A DNA stretch of 64,000 bases from assembly GCA_013284265.1 (NCBI GenBank), contig JABTBR010000026.1, positions 1-64,000 on the forward strand, in the 5' to 3' direction. This document shows, one piece after another, positions 8,751 through 18,153 of this stretch; the first letter of the stretch is position 1, and the number at the start of each line of letters is the position of its first letter. This DNA comes from Oxalobacteraceae bacterium (GTDB lineage Bacteria > Pseudomonadota > Gammaproteobacteria > Burkholderiales > Burkholderiaceae_D). The notes beneath the pieces were generated by a model. It was not told where the DNA came from. It saw only the letters and a list, made by a program, of their open reading frames with translations, and searched no databases. A program made the translations under genes and the position numbers.

Positions 8751-10439
8751 ATGAAAAAATCCCTGTGTCCTATCGTCGCCGCCGTCCTCGTTACCCTGCT
8801 GGCCGGCTGCGCGACCCGACTGCCACCCAATACGGTCGAACTCAACCTCGTGGCCGTGAATGACTTTCACGGCAATCTGGAACCGAGCAAATTTACCTAC
8901 ACCAGCGCCGATGGCGCGCGCGAGCGCAGCGTCATCGCCGGCGGCATCGACACCCTGGGCGCGGCCCTGCAAGCCTGGCGCAAGGAAGACCCCCAACTGC
9001 TGCTGGTCGGCGCCGGCGACCTGATCGGTGCCAGCCAGTCTATCTCCTCGATGTGGGCCGATGAACCGACCGTCGGCGCGATGAATCTGCTGGGCCTGCG
9101 CGCCAGCTCGGTCGGCAACCACGAATTCGACGCCGGCCGGCTGGAACTGCTGCGCCAGCAAAAAGGCGGCTGCGTGTCGCCGCGTGCCGACAAGGCCTGC
9201 AAATTCGCGCCCGACTACCAGGGCGCCCGCTTCCAGTACCTGGCCGCCAATGTGCTCGACATGGTCACCGGCAAGCCGGTGCTGCCGGCCTACCGGATCG
9301 AAGAGACGCGCGGCGTCAAGGTCGGCCTGATCGGCGCGGTGCTGCGCGATACCACCGGCATGGTGCTCGCGTCCGGTATCGCCGGCCTGAACTTCGCCGA
9401 CGAGGCCGACTCCATCAACCGCGTACTGCCCGAGCTGCGCAAGCAGGGGGTAGACGTGTTCGTGGTGCTGATACACCAGGGCGGCCGCACCCCCGAACCC
9501 TTCGACCAGCCCGATTGCGGCAAACTGAGCGGCCCGATCGTCGACGTCGTCAAGCGCCTCGATCCGGCCATCCGCGTGGTCATCAGCGGCCACTCGCATA
9601 CCGGCTATCTGTGCCGCGTCGACGGCCGCCTGGTGACCCAGGCCGATATGGGCGGCCATGTGCTGTCGCGCATCAAGCTGCAGGTCGACACGGCCAGCAA
9701 CAAGGTACTGGCGGCCACGGCGCGCAACGTCATCATGACGCCAGGCCAGTATCCGCCCGACCCGGCGCTGGACGCCTATCTGGCGCAGATCCGCGAACGC
9801 AGCGCCAGCGCGCTGACGCGGCCGGTGGCCAAGCTGGCGCTGCCCGTCATTACGCGCAAGCTCAACCCTAGCGGCGAATCGGCGCTGGGCGATCTGGTGG
9901 CCGATTCGATGCTGCACGCCGGCCGTCCCTTCGGCGCGCAGATCGCCTTCATGAACAACCACGGCATGCGCCTCGACCTGGCCAGCGGTCCGGGCCTGGT
10001 GGCCACAGCCGGCCAGGCACAGGCGGTGCTGCCGTATGCGAATGGCCTGGTGGCGATGAACCTGACCGGCAGCCAGCTGCTCGAGCTGCTGGAGCAGCAG
10101 TGGGGTGGCCAGAAGGCGGCCGAGCGCGGCCTGCTGCAGGTGTCCGAAGGTTTCACCTATGCATGGGATAGCAGGCAGCCGGAAGGGCAGCGCATCGTGC
10201 CCGGCAGCGTGACCCTGCATGGCGTGCCGCTGGAGCCGGACAGCTATTACCGCGTGATGGTCAATGTGTTCCTGGCCGAAGGCGGCGACCTGTTCCCGCT
10301 GTTTCTGAAAGGCAGCCAGCGCGCCGACACGGCCATGCTCGACATCGACGCGCTGAAGCTGTTCCTGGCCAAACGCGAACAACTGGGCAAGCCGGCCGGG
10401 TCGGCCGACGCTCTCGGACGCATCAAGCGTCTTCCCTGA
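8751..10439 (+). CDS. Lipoprotein 5'-nucleotidase / UDP-sugar hydrolase family (UshA-like)
   Basis: A 562-residue dimetal phosphohydrolase that removes the 5'-phosphate from nucleotides. The start at 8751 gives a lipoprotein signal with lipobox LAGC (C about residue 20); alanine follows the cysteine, so outer-membrane sorting is expected. Metal-site motifs are in order: NDFHGN, GAGDLIGAS, GNHEFDAG and SGHSHTG. The C-terminal 5'-nucleotidase domain has FMNNHGMRLDL and YANGLVAMNLTG, which shape the base-stacking pocket. It lies 16 bp before the PLD-fold gene, so the two are likely co-transcribed and work in sequence: exonuclease products to nucleosides. Confidence 0.92.
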   Translation: MKKSLCPIVAAVLVTLLAGCATRLPPNTVELNLVAVNDFHGNLEPSKFTYTSADGARERSVIAGGIDTLGAALQAWRKEDPQLLLVGAGDLIGASQSISSMWADEPTVGAMNLLGLRASSVGNHEFDAGRLELLRQQKGGCVSPRADKACKFAPDYQGARFQYLAANVLDMVTGKPVLPAYRIEETRGVKVGLIGAVLRDTTGMVLASGIAGLNFADEADSINRVLPELRKQGVDVFVVLIHQGGRTPEPFDQPDCGKLSGPIVDVVKRLDPAIRVVISGHSHTGYLCRVDGRLVTQADMGGHVLSRIKLQVDTASNKVLAATARNVIMTPGQYPPDPALDAYLAQIRERSASALTRPVAKLALPVITRKLNPSGESALGDLVADSMLHAGRPFGAQIAFMNNHGMRLDLASGPGLVATAGQAQAVLPYANGLVAMNLTGSQLLELLEQQWGGQKAAERGLLQVSEGFTYAWDSRQPEGQRIVPGSVTLHGVPLEPDSYYRVMVNVFLAEGGDLFPLFLKGSQRADTAMLDIDALKLFLAKREQLGKPAGSADALGRIKRLP

Positions 10440-10455
10440 AGAAAGATATTGCCAT

Positions 10456-11670
10456 ATGCGACGCTTGTTACTCACCGCGCTGCTGAGCGCGGCCGGCCTG
10501 GCTCAGGCCGAATTTTCCATTCCCGGCTATGAACTGGTGCAAACCGCGCCCGTCGAAACGACTTTGTCGAATGCCGACTTGCGCGACCCCGTCACGGTCT
10601 GGAGCGAGCTGTTCGACCGCGCCGCCAGCGAGATCGTGATCGGCCAGTTCTATGTGGTCGGCAAGGCCGGCACGCCCTTCGACAAGGTGCTGGCCAGTTT
10701 GACGGCGGCCGGCCAGCGCGGCGTGAAGATCCGCTTCCTGCTGGACCAGAAGGGCGTCGGCCTGTCCGACAAGGACACCATCGCGCAGCTGAAGGCGATT
10801 CCGAATCTGGAGCTGCGCATCCTCGACTTCAGCAAGCTCACCGGCAACGGCATCATCCACGCCAAGTACCTGGTGAGCGACCGCGCCACTGCCTATGTGG
10901 GGAGCCAGAACTTCGACTGGCGCTCCTTCAGCCACATCCACGAAACCGGCCTGCGCATCAGCGATCCGGCCGTGGTGGCGCAGGTGCAGGCGATCTTCGA
11001 CAACGACTGGCGCGCCCAGACGCTGGTGGCGCAGGGCATGGCGGTGCCTGTGCTCAACAGCAAGACTGTGGCGGCCGACGCCAGCCGCAATGCCTATTTG
11101 CTGGCCAGTCCGAATGCCTACAACCCGGCCGGCGTGGGCGACTCGGAAACCGGCCTGCCGGCGCTGCTGGCCGGCGCCCAATCCGAAGTGCGGGTACAGC
11201 TGCTCGACTATGCGCCGCTCAGCTACGGGCCCAAGGGCACGCGTCCTTACTACGCCGTGATCGACAACGCCGTGCGCAGCGCCGCCAACCGCGGCGTCAA
11301 GATCAAGCTGATGGTGTCGAACTGGAACCTGGAAGCGCCCGCGCTGCCCTACCTGAAAAGCCTGGCGATCCTGCCGAATGTGGAGATCCGCGTGGTGACC
11401 CTGCCGCGCGCGGCCAGCGGCTTCATTCCCTTCGCCCGCGTGATCCACAGCAAGAACATGGTCATCGACGGCAAGCTGGCCTGGGTCGGCACCAGCAACT
11501 GGAGCGGCGGCTATCTGGACCTGTCGCGCAACCTGGAAGTGGTGATGCGCAACGAGGCCATGGCCCAGCGCATTGGCGCGCTGCATGAGCAGCTGTGGAG
11601 CTCGGCATACGCCCAGCCGCTCGATATCAACAAGAGTTATCCGAAGCCACAGAAGGGCAGCGCGGATTGA
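10456..11670 (+). CDS. Exported phospholipase D-fold protein resembling PLD3/PLD4 exonucleases
   Basis: A 404-residue two-domain PLD-superfamily protein with a short Sec signal (cleavage about AQA-EF, residue 19). Both HKD motifs are intact: H135-K137-D142 in HAKYLVSD and H331-K333-D338 in HSKNMVID. The residues around them, VGSQNFDWRS after the first and VGTSNWSGGY after the second, resemble eukaryotic PLD3/PLD4 and the poxvirus K4 type rather than classical bacterial PLD or cardiolipin synthases. PLD3/PLD4 are known as 5'-exonucleases on single-stranded nucleic acid. Coupling to the upstream 5'-nucleotidase supports a nuclease role; that activity is inferred, and a phospholipase activity remains possible. 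Confidence 0.85.
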   Translation: MRRLLLTALLSAAGLAQAEFSIPGYELVQTAPVETTLSNADLRDPVTVWSELFDRAASEIVIGQFYVVGKAGTPFDKVLASLTAAGQRGVKIRFLLDQKGVGLSDKDTIAQLKAIPNLELRILDFSKLTGNGIIHAKYLVSDRATAYVGSQNFDWRSFSHIHETGLRISDPAVVAQVQAIFDNDWRAQTLVAQGMAVPVLNSKTVAADASRNAYLLASPNAYNPAGVGDSETGLPALLAGAQSEVRVQLLDYAPLSYGPKGTRPYYAVIDNAVRSAANRGVKIKLMVSNWNLEAPALPYLKSLAILPNVEIRVVTLPRAASGFIPFARVIHSKNMVIDGKLAWVGTSNWSGGYLDLSRNLEVVMRNEAMAQRIGALHEQLWSSAYAQPLDINKSYPKPQKGSAD

Positions 11671-11744
11671 GTGCCGCTGGGCTTGGGGCGGGCAGTAGGT
11701 TCTGGCTTCACTGCCCTTACCTTAGAGGGCCGCATGCAGGCGCC

Positions 11745-11847
11745 AAAAACCCACGGCGTAACCCTGGGGTCTGACCCAGGGTCCGGGGAGGGGCTACGCC
11801 CCGCCTGCCCCTGCGGGACAGGCCCCCGGCTCTTTGCCGTGGGTTTT
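11745..11847 (+). repeat. Intergenic palindromic repeat, copy B
   Basis: About 103 bp between AAAACCCACGGCG and GCCGTGGGTTTT, with the gtaaccctggggtctgaccc half on the left and ccggctctttgcc on the right (forward orientation). The inner GC hairpin reads ctgcccctgcgggacag, a compensated variant of the ggtcccgatgggacc loop in other copies. It lies between convergent genes (PLD-fold protein and the binding protein on the minus strand). Confidence 0.88.
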
Positions 11848-11895
11848 GGACAGCGACCGCGGCCCGTCAGCGAAGGACGGCGGCCTTCCTGCGCC

Positions 11896-12801
11896 TTATC
11901 TATTCGCCAGCGGATCGAACCACAGCTCGCTGCGTCCCAGCGGCGTCTTCGGTGACAGCGTGGGATTGGGAATTTGCAGCACGCGCCGCTTGCGCAGGCC
12001 GGACTTGTCGATGATCTCGCCCTTGTAGCGCTCGAACAGGGCATTCCAGGAACCGTCGCGCAGCATGATTTCCAGCCCCGCCTCGATGCGCTCGCGCAGA
12101 TGGCGGCCTTCGTCGTCGCGCCGCACGAAGAAGTAGCGCGGCAGCGGATAGTGCAGCAGCAGCGTCGGCTCGATCGCCAGCGTGGGATGGGCCGCGCGCC
12201 TTTCCTCATATTCGCGCACCGCCTCGTCGGTCGCACGCGAGAAATAATCGAAGCGCTTGGCCTCCAGCATGGCGAACAGGCCGTCGTAGACCGAGCCTTC
12301 CACCGTCTCCAGCCCGGCCGCGCGCAGGATGGGCACATCGGCCCAGTCCTTGCCCTGGCCGGCGCGGAAGCGGCGCAGGTCGTCGAGTGTGCGGATGGCG
12401 GCGAAGCGCGCCAGGTCGGCCTTGCGCACCAGGAAAATCCGGTAGCCCAGCAGGCCCTTGTCGACCGGATAGCGGATCGGCATGAACTGCTTCTCCAGCT
12501 CGGGCGCGGTGGCGCGTACGAAGATGTTGATATGGCCGGTCTGCATGCCCAGTTCATGGGTGATGCGCTGGGGCGACATTTCGGTGCCGGCCTGGTGCAT
12601 CTGGAAGGCGCCGAACTGCCTGGTGGTTTTTTCCAGCGCACTGCGCAACACCGCCCAGTCGTAGTCGTAGCGGCTGTCGATGCCGATGGCCGTCAGCGGA
12701 TAAACGATATTGGTGTTGGCGCGCGCGGCCGGAACGGCCCATAGCATGGCCAGCAGCGCGCAGCAGGCGATGCTGTTCAGGAGAGCGCTGGTCTGCTTCA
12801 T
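11896..12801 (-). CDS. Periplasmic solute-binding-protein-like protein (family 3 fold)
   Basis: A 301-residue exported protein. The start MKQTSALL at 12801 gives a good signal peptide ending at about AARA; the frame stays open further upstream without support. The rest resembles the periplasmic amino-acid-binding (SBP family 3) fold, with TLDDLRRFRAGQGKDW, a segment typical of the uncharacterised betaproteobacterial members. No transporter permease or ATPase is adjacent, so it is an orphan binding protein that may be a sensor or have another partner. The ligand is not predictable. Confidence 0.7.
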   Translation of the reverse strand: MKQTSALLNSIACCALLAMLWAVPAARANTNIVYPLTAIGIDSRYDYDWAVLRSALEKTTRQFGAFQMHQAGTEMSPQRITHELGMQTGHINIFVRATAPELEKQFMPIRYPVDKGLLGYRIFLVRKADLARFAAIRTLDDLRRFRAGQGKDWADVPILRAAGLETVEGSVYDGLFAMLEAKRFDYFSRATDEAVREYEERRAAHPTLAIEPTLLLHYPLPRYFFVRRDDEGRHLRERIEAGLEIMLRDGSWNALFERYKGEIIDKSGLRKRRVLQIPNPTLSPKTPLGRSELWFDPLANR

Positions 12802-12961
12802 GCGGCACAACTTCAAAACGGGGGAAAAGACTAGTGTGCCATGCCTAACGGCAATATACCAAGTCATTTTCCCATCAGACTGCGAATGCAAGGGGGCAAC
12901 GCCGCGCGGGTCCGAAAATTCCCATTAAACAACACATTGTTACAGCGCGGCGCGCACACAA

Positions 12962-12991
12962 TTGACATATCCGAGGCGGCATCCGTATGCT
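12962..12991 (+). promoter_or_regulatory. Candidate sigma-70 promoter of the TorF-like porin gene
   Basis: A perfect -35 TTGACA at 12962-12967, an 18-bp spacer, and a partial -10 TATGCT at 12986-12991. It points to the gene starting at 13178, giving an untranslated leader of about 180 nt. The rest of the gap 12802-13177 shows no other clear feature. Confidence 0.45.
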
Positions 12992-13177
12992 AGTCCTCAG
13001 CATTGGTGAATCTTTACGGCAACGAAACATTCCTCCGATTGCATGTTGTCCTTTCATGGTCACGAATCCGCCTGACTCAAGCAGCTGGTGTATCCCGCCC
13101 GCTGCTGTTTGCCCACTATCGTATCGACGCGGGCGGCAGCGATTCCGCTGTTGCCGGCAAAACCGGAGATTTTCGCC

Positions 13178-13987
13178 ATGAACCATCGCATAGCCGGCCG
13201 TCTTCTTCCGCCTGGTTTCGCCACGGGCCTGAGCCTGAGTCTGGGCCTGCTGCTGGCGCTTCCCGCCGGCGCGGCCGACGCCGAGGCACCCGCCGCCGCC
13301 AGCGCGCTGACGGCCAACGTGACGCTCGCCTCGCAATATGTGTCGCGCGGTTTCCGCCAGACCTGGGGCAAACCTGCGCTGCAGGGCGGCGCCGACTATG
13401 CCGCGCCCAACGGTTTTTCCGTCGGCACCTGGCTCTCGACGATGAGCAATCGCTTTATCGAAGGCGGCACGCTGGAGTGGGACCTGTACGGCGGCTACAA
13501 CGGCGCCGCCGGCGAGATCGGCTACAGCGCGCTGCTGTATTACTACCTTTATCCGGGCGCCGAATACCGCGCCACCGCCACCAAATACGACTACAGCGAA
13601 CTGTCCTTCGGCCTCACCTACAAGATGGTCTACGCCAAGTACAACTACACCGTCAGCCACGACTTCTTCGGCATCGTCGATGCGCGCGGCACCGGCTATC
13701 TGGATGTCGGCGCCAATGTCGACCTGGGGCAGGGCTACACGCTCAATCTGCACGCCGGCGACGCCCGCGTGGCCAATAACAGCATCTGGAACTGGCGCGA
13801 TGTGAAGGTGGGCGTGAGCAAAACCCTGGCGGGCGGCTGGACCCTGGCCGGCGCCTACACGCGCGCCTGGGGCGCCACCAACGCCTACGACAACTACACG
13901 CTGGGCATTCCCAATTCCGCCGGGGTCGTCGAGACGTCCGACCCTGCCGCCGGCACGCTGCTGGTGATGCTGACCAAAACGTTTTAA
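13178..13987 (+). CDS. TorF-family putative porin
   Basis: A 269-residue outer-membrane beta-barrel protein of the proteobacterial TorF/TIGR02001 group. The start MNHRIAGR at 13178 follows the Shine-Dalgarno ccggagat and gives a signal peptide ending near PAGAADA. Family-typical opening of the mature protein is LTANVTLASQYVSRGFRQT; the last residues are VMLTKTF, ending in the aromatic residue needed for barrel assembly. Members are thought to be small-molecule porins, but few have been studied. It is upstream of the chemoreceptor gene on the same strand, 54 bp apart. Confidence 0.85.
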   Translation: MNHRIAGRLLPPGFATGLSLSLGLLLALPAGAADAEAPAAASALTANVTLASQYVSRGFRQTWGKPALQGGADYAAPNGFSVGTWLSTMSNRFIEGGTLEWDLYGGYNGAAGEIGYSALLYYYLYPGAEYRATATKYDYSELSFGLTYKMVYAKYNYTVSHDFFGIVDARGTGYLDVGANVDLGQGYTLNLHAGDARVANNSIWNWRDVKVGVSKTLAGGWTLAGAYTRAWGATNAYDNYTLGIPNSAGVVETSDPAAGTLLVMLTKTF

Positions 13988-14041
13988 GGCTCACTCCAGG
14001 ACCGTCCTGTCCGGACGTTCCGGTTTAAAGGAAACCAGACC

Positions 14042-16216
14042 ATGCAAGACGCAATTCCCTCGCCCGGCTTGAAAGGCCGGATGCGCTTTCAGCTTTCACT
14101 CAACAGCAAAATCTGCGCGGCCGCCACGGCGCTGGTGGTGCTCAGTCTGGGCGTGACCGCCACGGTGATCGGCATCCGCAGCAGCGCTTCGGCCGAAGCG
14201 GCCGCCATGGATCTGGCACGCACCTCGGCGCGTGAAGTGGCGGGCACGCTGCAAAGCCGCATTACCGGCAATCTGGCGGCGGTGATCAATCTGGCGGGCG
14301 CCATGCGCGCCACCAAGGAAGCCGAGATGGCGCCTTCGCGCGAGCAGATCAGCGAAATGGTCAAGGCCACGCTGGGCGGCTCGCAGGACCTGATCGGCGC
14401 GCTGGTCACCTTCGAGCCGAACGCGCTCGATGGCAAGGACGCCGAGTTCGCCGACAAGAAACCGCTGTACGATGCCACTGGCCGCTTCATGCCTTACTGG
14501 ACCCGCAGCGCCGGCGGCGGCATGCAGGCCGAGCCGAATATCTTCGATCCCAAACCGGGTGCCAACGACTGGTACGACATCCCCAAGCGTAGCGGCAAGG
14601 TGTTCTTCACCGAGCCGTATAACTATCCGGTCAATGGCAAGGACGTGCTGATGGCGTCGCTGGTGGCGCCTATCATGATCAAGAGCCAGTTCCAGGGCAC
14701 GGCCAGCGCCGACTTCATGCTCACCAAGCTGGGCGCCATCCTGGCCGAGCTGAAGGTGATCGAAGGCGGCAAGCTGTCGCTGGTGTCGAACGGCGGCGTG
14801 TATGCCAGCAATCCGCTGGCCGAACGGCTGGGCAAGCCGGCCGACGACGTGCCGGCGGCGGGGCTGGAACATGTGAAGCAGGGCCAGGCCTACGAGTACG
14901 AGGATGGCGCCGGCATGATTCATCTGCTGCAGCCCTTGCTGATCCATGCCGACTCGCCGCCATGGAGCGTCAAGCTGAGTTTCCCGCGCAGCGTGGCCAC
15001 GGCGTCCGCGCGCAATCTGCTGATGTACACGCTGGTGGTGGCGCTGATCTGCGCGCTGGCCACCGCCGCCATCCTGATCACGGTGGTGTCGCGCCTGACC
15101 AAGCCGCTGCGGGTGCTGGGCGCGACCATGACCGACTTGTCCAGCGGCGACGCGGACCTGAGCATCAAGCTGGAAGTGAAGGGCAATGACGAACTGGCGC
15201 AGATCGGCGCGGGCTTCAATCAGTTCGTCGCCAAGATCCATGCGGTGCTGCTGCAGGTGCGCACCAGCGCCGACAATGTGGCGCGCGGCAGCGAGGAAAT
15301 CTCGCACGGGAACAGCGATCTGTCGGCCCGTACCGAACAGCAGGCCAGCGCGCTGGAAGAGACCGCGGCGTCGGTGGAGGAACTGACCAGCACCGTCAAG
15401 GAAAATGCCGAGAACGCACGCCAGGCCAATCAACTGGCCGCTTCGGCCTCGGACGTGGCGCAGCGCAGCGGCAAGGTGGTTGCCGAGGTCGTGTCGACGA
15501 TGGCCTCGATCAACGATTCGTCGAGCAAGATCGTCGACATCATCAGCGTCATCGACGGCATCGCTTTCCAGACCAATATCCTGGCGTTGAATGCGGCAGT
15601 AGAAGCGGCGCGTGCCGGCGAGCAGGGACGCGGCTTCGCGGTGGTCGCGTCCGAGGTGCGCAATCTGGCCCAGCGCAGCGCGGCGGCGGCCAAGGAGATC
15701 AAGGTGCTGATCGACGACTCGGTCAGCAAGGTGGCGGTGGGCACGAAGCTGGTCGACCAGGCCGGCAGCACGATGGATGAAGTGGTCAGCAGCGTGCGCC
15801 GCGTGACCGAGATCATGGGCGAGATCAGCATTGCGACGCACGAGCAGAGCGAGGGGATTACCCAGGTCAATCAGGCCATCGTGCAGATGGATGGCGTGAC
15901 GCAGCAGAATGCGGCGCTGGTGGAAGAGGCGGCGGCGGCGGCGGAAAGCCTGCAGGAGCAGGCGGCGCATCTGGCCGAGGTGGTCAGCGTGTTCAAGCTC
16001 GATGATGGCGCGGGCGGAGGGCGGCAGGCAGCGCATGCCGCCACACGGCCGGTGTTGCTTAGGCCGCAGTTGGGTGGAGCGGGCAAGGGCGGTTCGGGCG
16101 AGAGTGCATCCAAGGCTGTCGCACCGGTTCGCAAGCCAGCGGCACCGGCTCGCGCAGCCAAGCCGGCCAGCCGTGTCTCCGCGCCCAGCGACGCAAGCGA
16201 GTGGGAAGAGTTCTGA
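14042..16216 (+). CDS. Methyl-accepting chemotaxis protein with periplasmic dCache-like sensor
   Basis: A 724-residue chemoreceptor. Order: cytoplasmic N-terminus; TM1 about 25-46; a periplasmic double-Cache-like sensor about 50-325 (contains YWTRSAGGG and [14 protein letters not shown]); TM2 about 326-348; HAMP about 349-400; signalling domain with the hairpin tip [20 protein letters not shown]; a proline/alanine-rich linker of about 60 residues; and the terminal tetrapeptide WEEF, the xWxxF type of tether that recruits CheR/CheB. It is a membrane receptor for a small molecule. Its place in a nucleobase island makes a purine-type ligand attractive, as known for Pseudomonas McpH, but ligand residues cannot be assigned here. 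Confidence 0.93.
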   Translation: MQDAIPSPGLKGRMRFQLSLNSKICAAATALVVLSLGVTATVIGIRSSASAEAAAMDLARTSAREVAGTLQSRITGNLAAVINLAGAMRATKEAEMAPSREQISEMVKATLGGSQDLIGALVTFEPNALDGKDAEFADKKPLYDATGRFMPYWTRSAGGGMQAEPNIFDPKPGANDWYDIPKRSGKVFFTEPYNYPVNGKDVLMASLVAPIMIKSQFQGTASADFMLTKLGAILAELKVIEGGKLSLVSNGGVYASNPLAERLGKPADDVPAAGLEHVKQGQAYEYEDGAGMIHLLQPLLIHADSPPWSVKLSFPRSVATASARNLLMYTLVVALICALATAAILITVVSRLTKPLRVLGATMTDLSSGDADLSIKLEVKGNDELAQIGAGFNQFVAKIHAVLLQVRTSADNVARGSEEISHGNSDLSARTEQQASALEETAASVEELTSTVKENAENARQANQLAASASDVAQRSGKVVAEVVSTMASINDSSSKIVDIISVIDGIAFQTNILALNAAVEAARAGEQGRGFAVVASEVRNLAQRSAAAAKEIKVLIDDSVSKVAVGTKLVDQAGSTMDEVVSSVRRVTEIMGEISIATHEQSEGITQVNQAIVQMDGVTQQNAALVEEAAAAAESLQEQAAHLAEVVSVFKLDDGAGGGRQAAHAATRPVLLRPQLGGAGKGGSGESASKAVAPVRKPAAPARAAKPASRVSAPSDASEWEEF

Positions 16217-16241
16217 ACGCGTGAGTGCCGATACGTCAGCT

Positions 16242-16433
16242 AAGAACCCACGGCAAAGAGCCGGGGGCCGGTCCCCTCGGGGACCGGCGGGGCGCAGCCC
16301 CTCCCCGGACCCTGGGGGCAGACCCCAGGGTTACGCCGTGGGTTTTAGGCCGCGGCCGGCGGCCCGCGAACTAAACATTTTTCTTAACTTAGCGGCATTA
16401 GGGTCTGACCCCAGGGTTACGCCTTGGGTTTTA
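16242..16433 (-). repeat. Composite intergenic palindromic repeat, copy C (reverse orientation)
   Basis: A full core (16242-16347) with ggcaaagagccgggg at the left and ccccagggttacgcc at the right, then a GC-rich linker and an AT-rich segment (aactaaacatttttcttaac, about 16369-16388), then a second partial unit ending in gccttgggtttta at 16433. The linker and second unit match the reverse complement of copy E at 25944-26046 with only a few differences, making the two composite copies an inverted pair. It fills the gap between the chemoreceptor and deoR-like genes. Confidence 0.9.
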
Positions 16434-16493
16434 GATGGCCGCCAGCGGCCTGCCTGCCAGCAAAGCATCGCTGGCGCCACGAACCCACGTCAT

Positions 16494-17261
16494 TCACGCC
16501 AGCACAAGCTCAATCCCCATCTCCCGATACGGCGCCAGCAGCGCCGGCTCCACACCGCTAGCCACCACGATCGCGCCTATGCTCCCCAAAGGCGCGATCT
16601 GGAACGGCGACGCCGTCTCCAGCTTCTCCGGCGAGGCCAACACCACCGTCTTGCGCGCCGCCTGGCTGATGGCGCGCTTGGTGCCCGCCTCCTCATAATC
16701 CCCGGTGCTGATGCCGCTCTGCGGATGCAGGCTGCACACCCCCATGAAATACAGATCCGTGCGGATCTGCGCAATCGCCTCCAGCGCGCTGGGACCCATC
16801 GCCACGATGGAGTGCTTGAACAGGCGCCCGCCGATCATGATCACCTCGATATGCTCATGCCCGATCAGTTCCAGCGCAATCGAGGGACTATGCGTGACCA
16901 CGGTAGCGCGCAGTTCGCGCGGCAGTTGGCGCGCCATCTGTACCGCCGTGGTGCCGCCATCGATGAACACCACCTGGCCGTCCCTGACCATGGCCGCCGC
17001 CGCCCGTCCGATGGCCGGCTTGGCCTCGGCCGACAATTGCTGGCGCTGGGCGAAGTTGCCCATCGCCGGGGAGGGCGGCAGGTCCAGCGGCAGCGCGCCG
17101 CCGTGCACCCGTTGCAGTAAGCCCTCTTTGGCCAGTTCGCGCAGGTCGCGCCGTATCGTGTCTTCCGATAGCCCCAGCTGCTCGCTGAGCGCCTTGGCGA
17201 CGATCTGGCCGTCCTGTTTGAGCAGATTGAGCAGCATTTCCTTGCGTTGGCGGGTCAGCAT
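16494..17261 (-). CDS. DeoR-family transcriptional regulator
   Basis: A 255-residue repressor-type protein. The N-terminal helix-turn-helix (LTRQRKEMLLNLLKQDG, then LSEQLGLSEDTIRRDLRELA, about residues 1-55) and the LQRVHGGA boundary are classic DeoR family; the C-terminal DeoRC sensor domain contains VFIDGGTTA, MIGGRLFK and the YEEAGTKRAI stretch. Start MLTRQRKEM at 17261 was chosen because all relatives begin there. DeoR proteins respond to phosphorylated sugars. Divergent from nudK with a triple tandem repeat between them, so self-regulation and nudK control are likely; control of the nucleoside transporter is conjecture. Confidence 0.9.
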   Translation of the reverse strand: MLTRQRKEMLLNLLKQDGQIVAKALSEQLGLSEDTIRRDLRELAKEGLLQRVHGGALPLDLPPSPAMGNFAQRQQLSAEAKPAIGRAAAAMVRDGQVVFIDGGTTAVQMARQLPRELRATVVTHSPSIALELIGHEHIEVIMIGGRLFKHSIVAMGPSALEAIAQIRTDLYFMGVCSLHPQSGISTGDYEEAGTKRAISQAARKTVVLASPEKLETASPFQIAPLGSIGAIVVASGVEPALLAPYREMGIELVLA

Positions 17262-17290
17262 CCGGTGTCCTTGTTTGCACGAATTATCTT

Positions 17291-17320
17291 GATATTGCAC
17301 GATATTGCATGATAATGTTT
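17291..17320. promoter_or_regulatory. Triple 10-bp tandem repeat, candidate DeoR-family operator
   Basis: Three adjacent 10-bp units, gatattgcac, gatattgcat and gataatgttt, at exact helical-turn spacing in the divergent deoR-like/nudK gap. DeoR-family operators are commonly short direct repeats of about 10-bp period, so this is the best candidate site for the product of the adjacent gene. The remaining gap holds the Shine-Dalgarno for nudK (cggagc at 17362-17367). Confidence 0.55.
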
Positions 17321-17372
17321 AAAAAGGCAAGCAAGAAACTCGGCTATATCTCACTCAAAATCGGAGCAAACC

Positions 17373-17966
17373 ATGCCAGAAGACCGTGTCCGCATCCATG
17401 CCGTGCAAACTTTGTCGCAAGACTGGTTTCTGCTGCAGAAAACCACCTTCGACTATCGGCGCAGCGATGGCAGTTGGCAGACCATGACGCGCGAAACCTA
17501 CGACCGCGGCAACGGCGCCGTGATCCTGCTGTACAACCGCGCGCGCCGCAGCGTGGTGCTGATCCGCCAGTTCCGCTTTCCCACCTACGGCAATGGGCAT
17601 GATGGATTTTTGATCGAAGCGGCGGCCGGGCTGCTGGACCACGCCAGTCCGGAACAGCGCATCAAGGCAGAGGTGGAGGAGGAAACCGGCTACCGCGTCA
17701 GCGAGGTGCGCAAGGTGTTTGAAGCCTTCATGAGTCCAGGCTCGGTGACGGAGCGGCTGTACTTTTTCGTGGGCGAATACGAGCCGGATTCGCGGCCAGG
17801 CACGGGTGGCGGCATTGCGGAGGAGGGGGAGGATATCGAAGTGCTGGAGCTGCCCTTCGAGCAGGCGCTGGCGATGATGGCGAGGGGCGAGATCTGCGAT
17901 GGCAAGACCATTATGCTGCTGCAGTATGCGCAGCTGCATTTGTTGCCGGTAGCGGGAGGGAGGTAG
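17373..17966 (+). CDS. nudK: NudK-type Nudix hydrolase (GDP-mannose pyrophosphatase family)
   Basis: A 197-residue Nudix hydrolase closely resembling E. coli NudK, which hydrolyses GDP-mannose and related GDP-sugars to GMP plus sugar phosphate. The Nudix box begins [11 protein letters not shown] and ends EVEEETGY, with the one-residue-shorter spacing and the substitution of the usual arginine that NudK also has. The NudK-like tail has [16 protein letters not shown], then [18 protein letters not shown] and [14 protein letters not shown]. Cytosolic. Divergent from the DeoR-type regulator. It would add a GMP-producing route to the surrounding purine genes. Confidence 0.92.
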   Translation: MPEDRVRIHAVQTLSQDWFLLQKTTFDYRRSDGSWQTMTRETYDRGNGAVILLYNRARRSVVLIRQFRFPTYGNGHDGFLIEAAAGLLDHASPEQRIKAEVEEETGYRVSEVRKVFEAFMSPGSVTERLYFFVGEYEPDSRPGTGGGIAEEGEDIEVLELPFEQALAMMARGEICDGKTIMLLQYAQLHLLPVAGGR

Positions 17967-18000
17967 GGAAATGCCCGGTGGCGGGCCGCCGGCTTCAACC

Positions 18001-18140
18001 TTAAACCCACGGCGTACCCCTGGGGTCTGACCCAAGGGTCCGGGGAGGGGCTGCGCCCCGCCGGTCCCGATGGGACCGGCCCCCGGCTCTTTGCCGTGGG
18101 TTTAAAAGAGGTTCCCCGGCACTTTGCCGTGGTTTAAAAA
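18001..18140 (+). repeat. Intergenic palindromic repeat, copy D with extra half-unit
   Basis: Core 18001-18106 bounded by TTAAACCCACGGCG and GCCGTGGGTTTAAA, forward orientation, with the ggtcccgatgggacc inner hairpin identical to copy E. A further half-unit (ccccggcactttgccgtggtttaaaaa) follows to 18140, as if a partial tandem duplication had occurred. It sits between convergent nudK and the ABC permease gene, 13 bp from the permease stop codon. Confidence 0.88.
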
Positions 18141-18153
18141 CGAGGCAGCGTGT

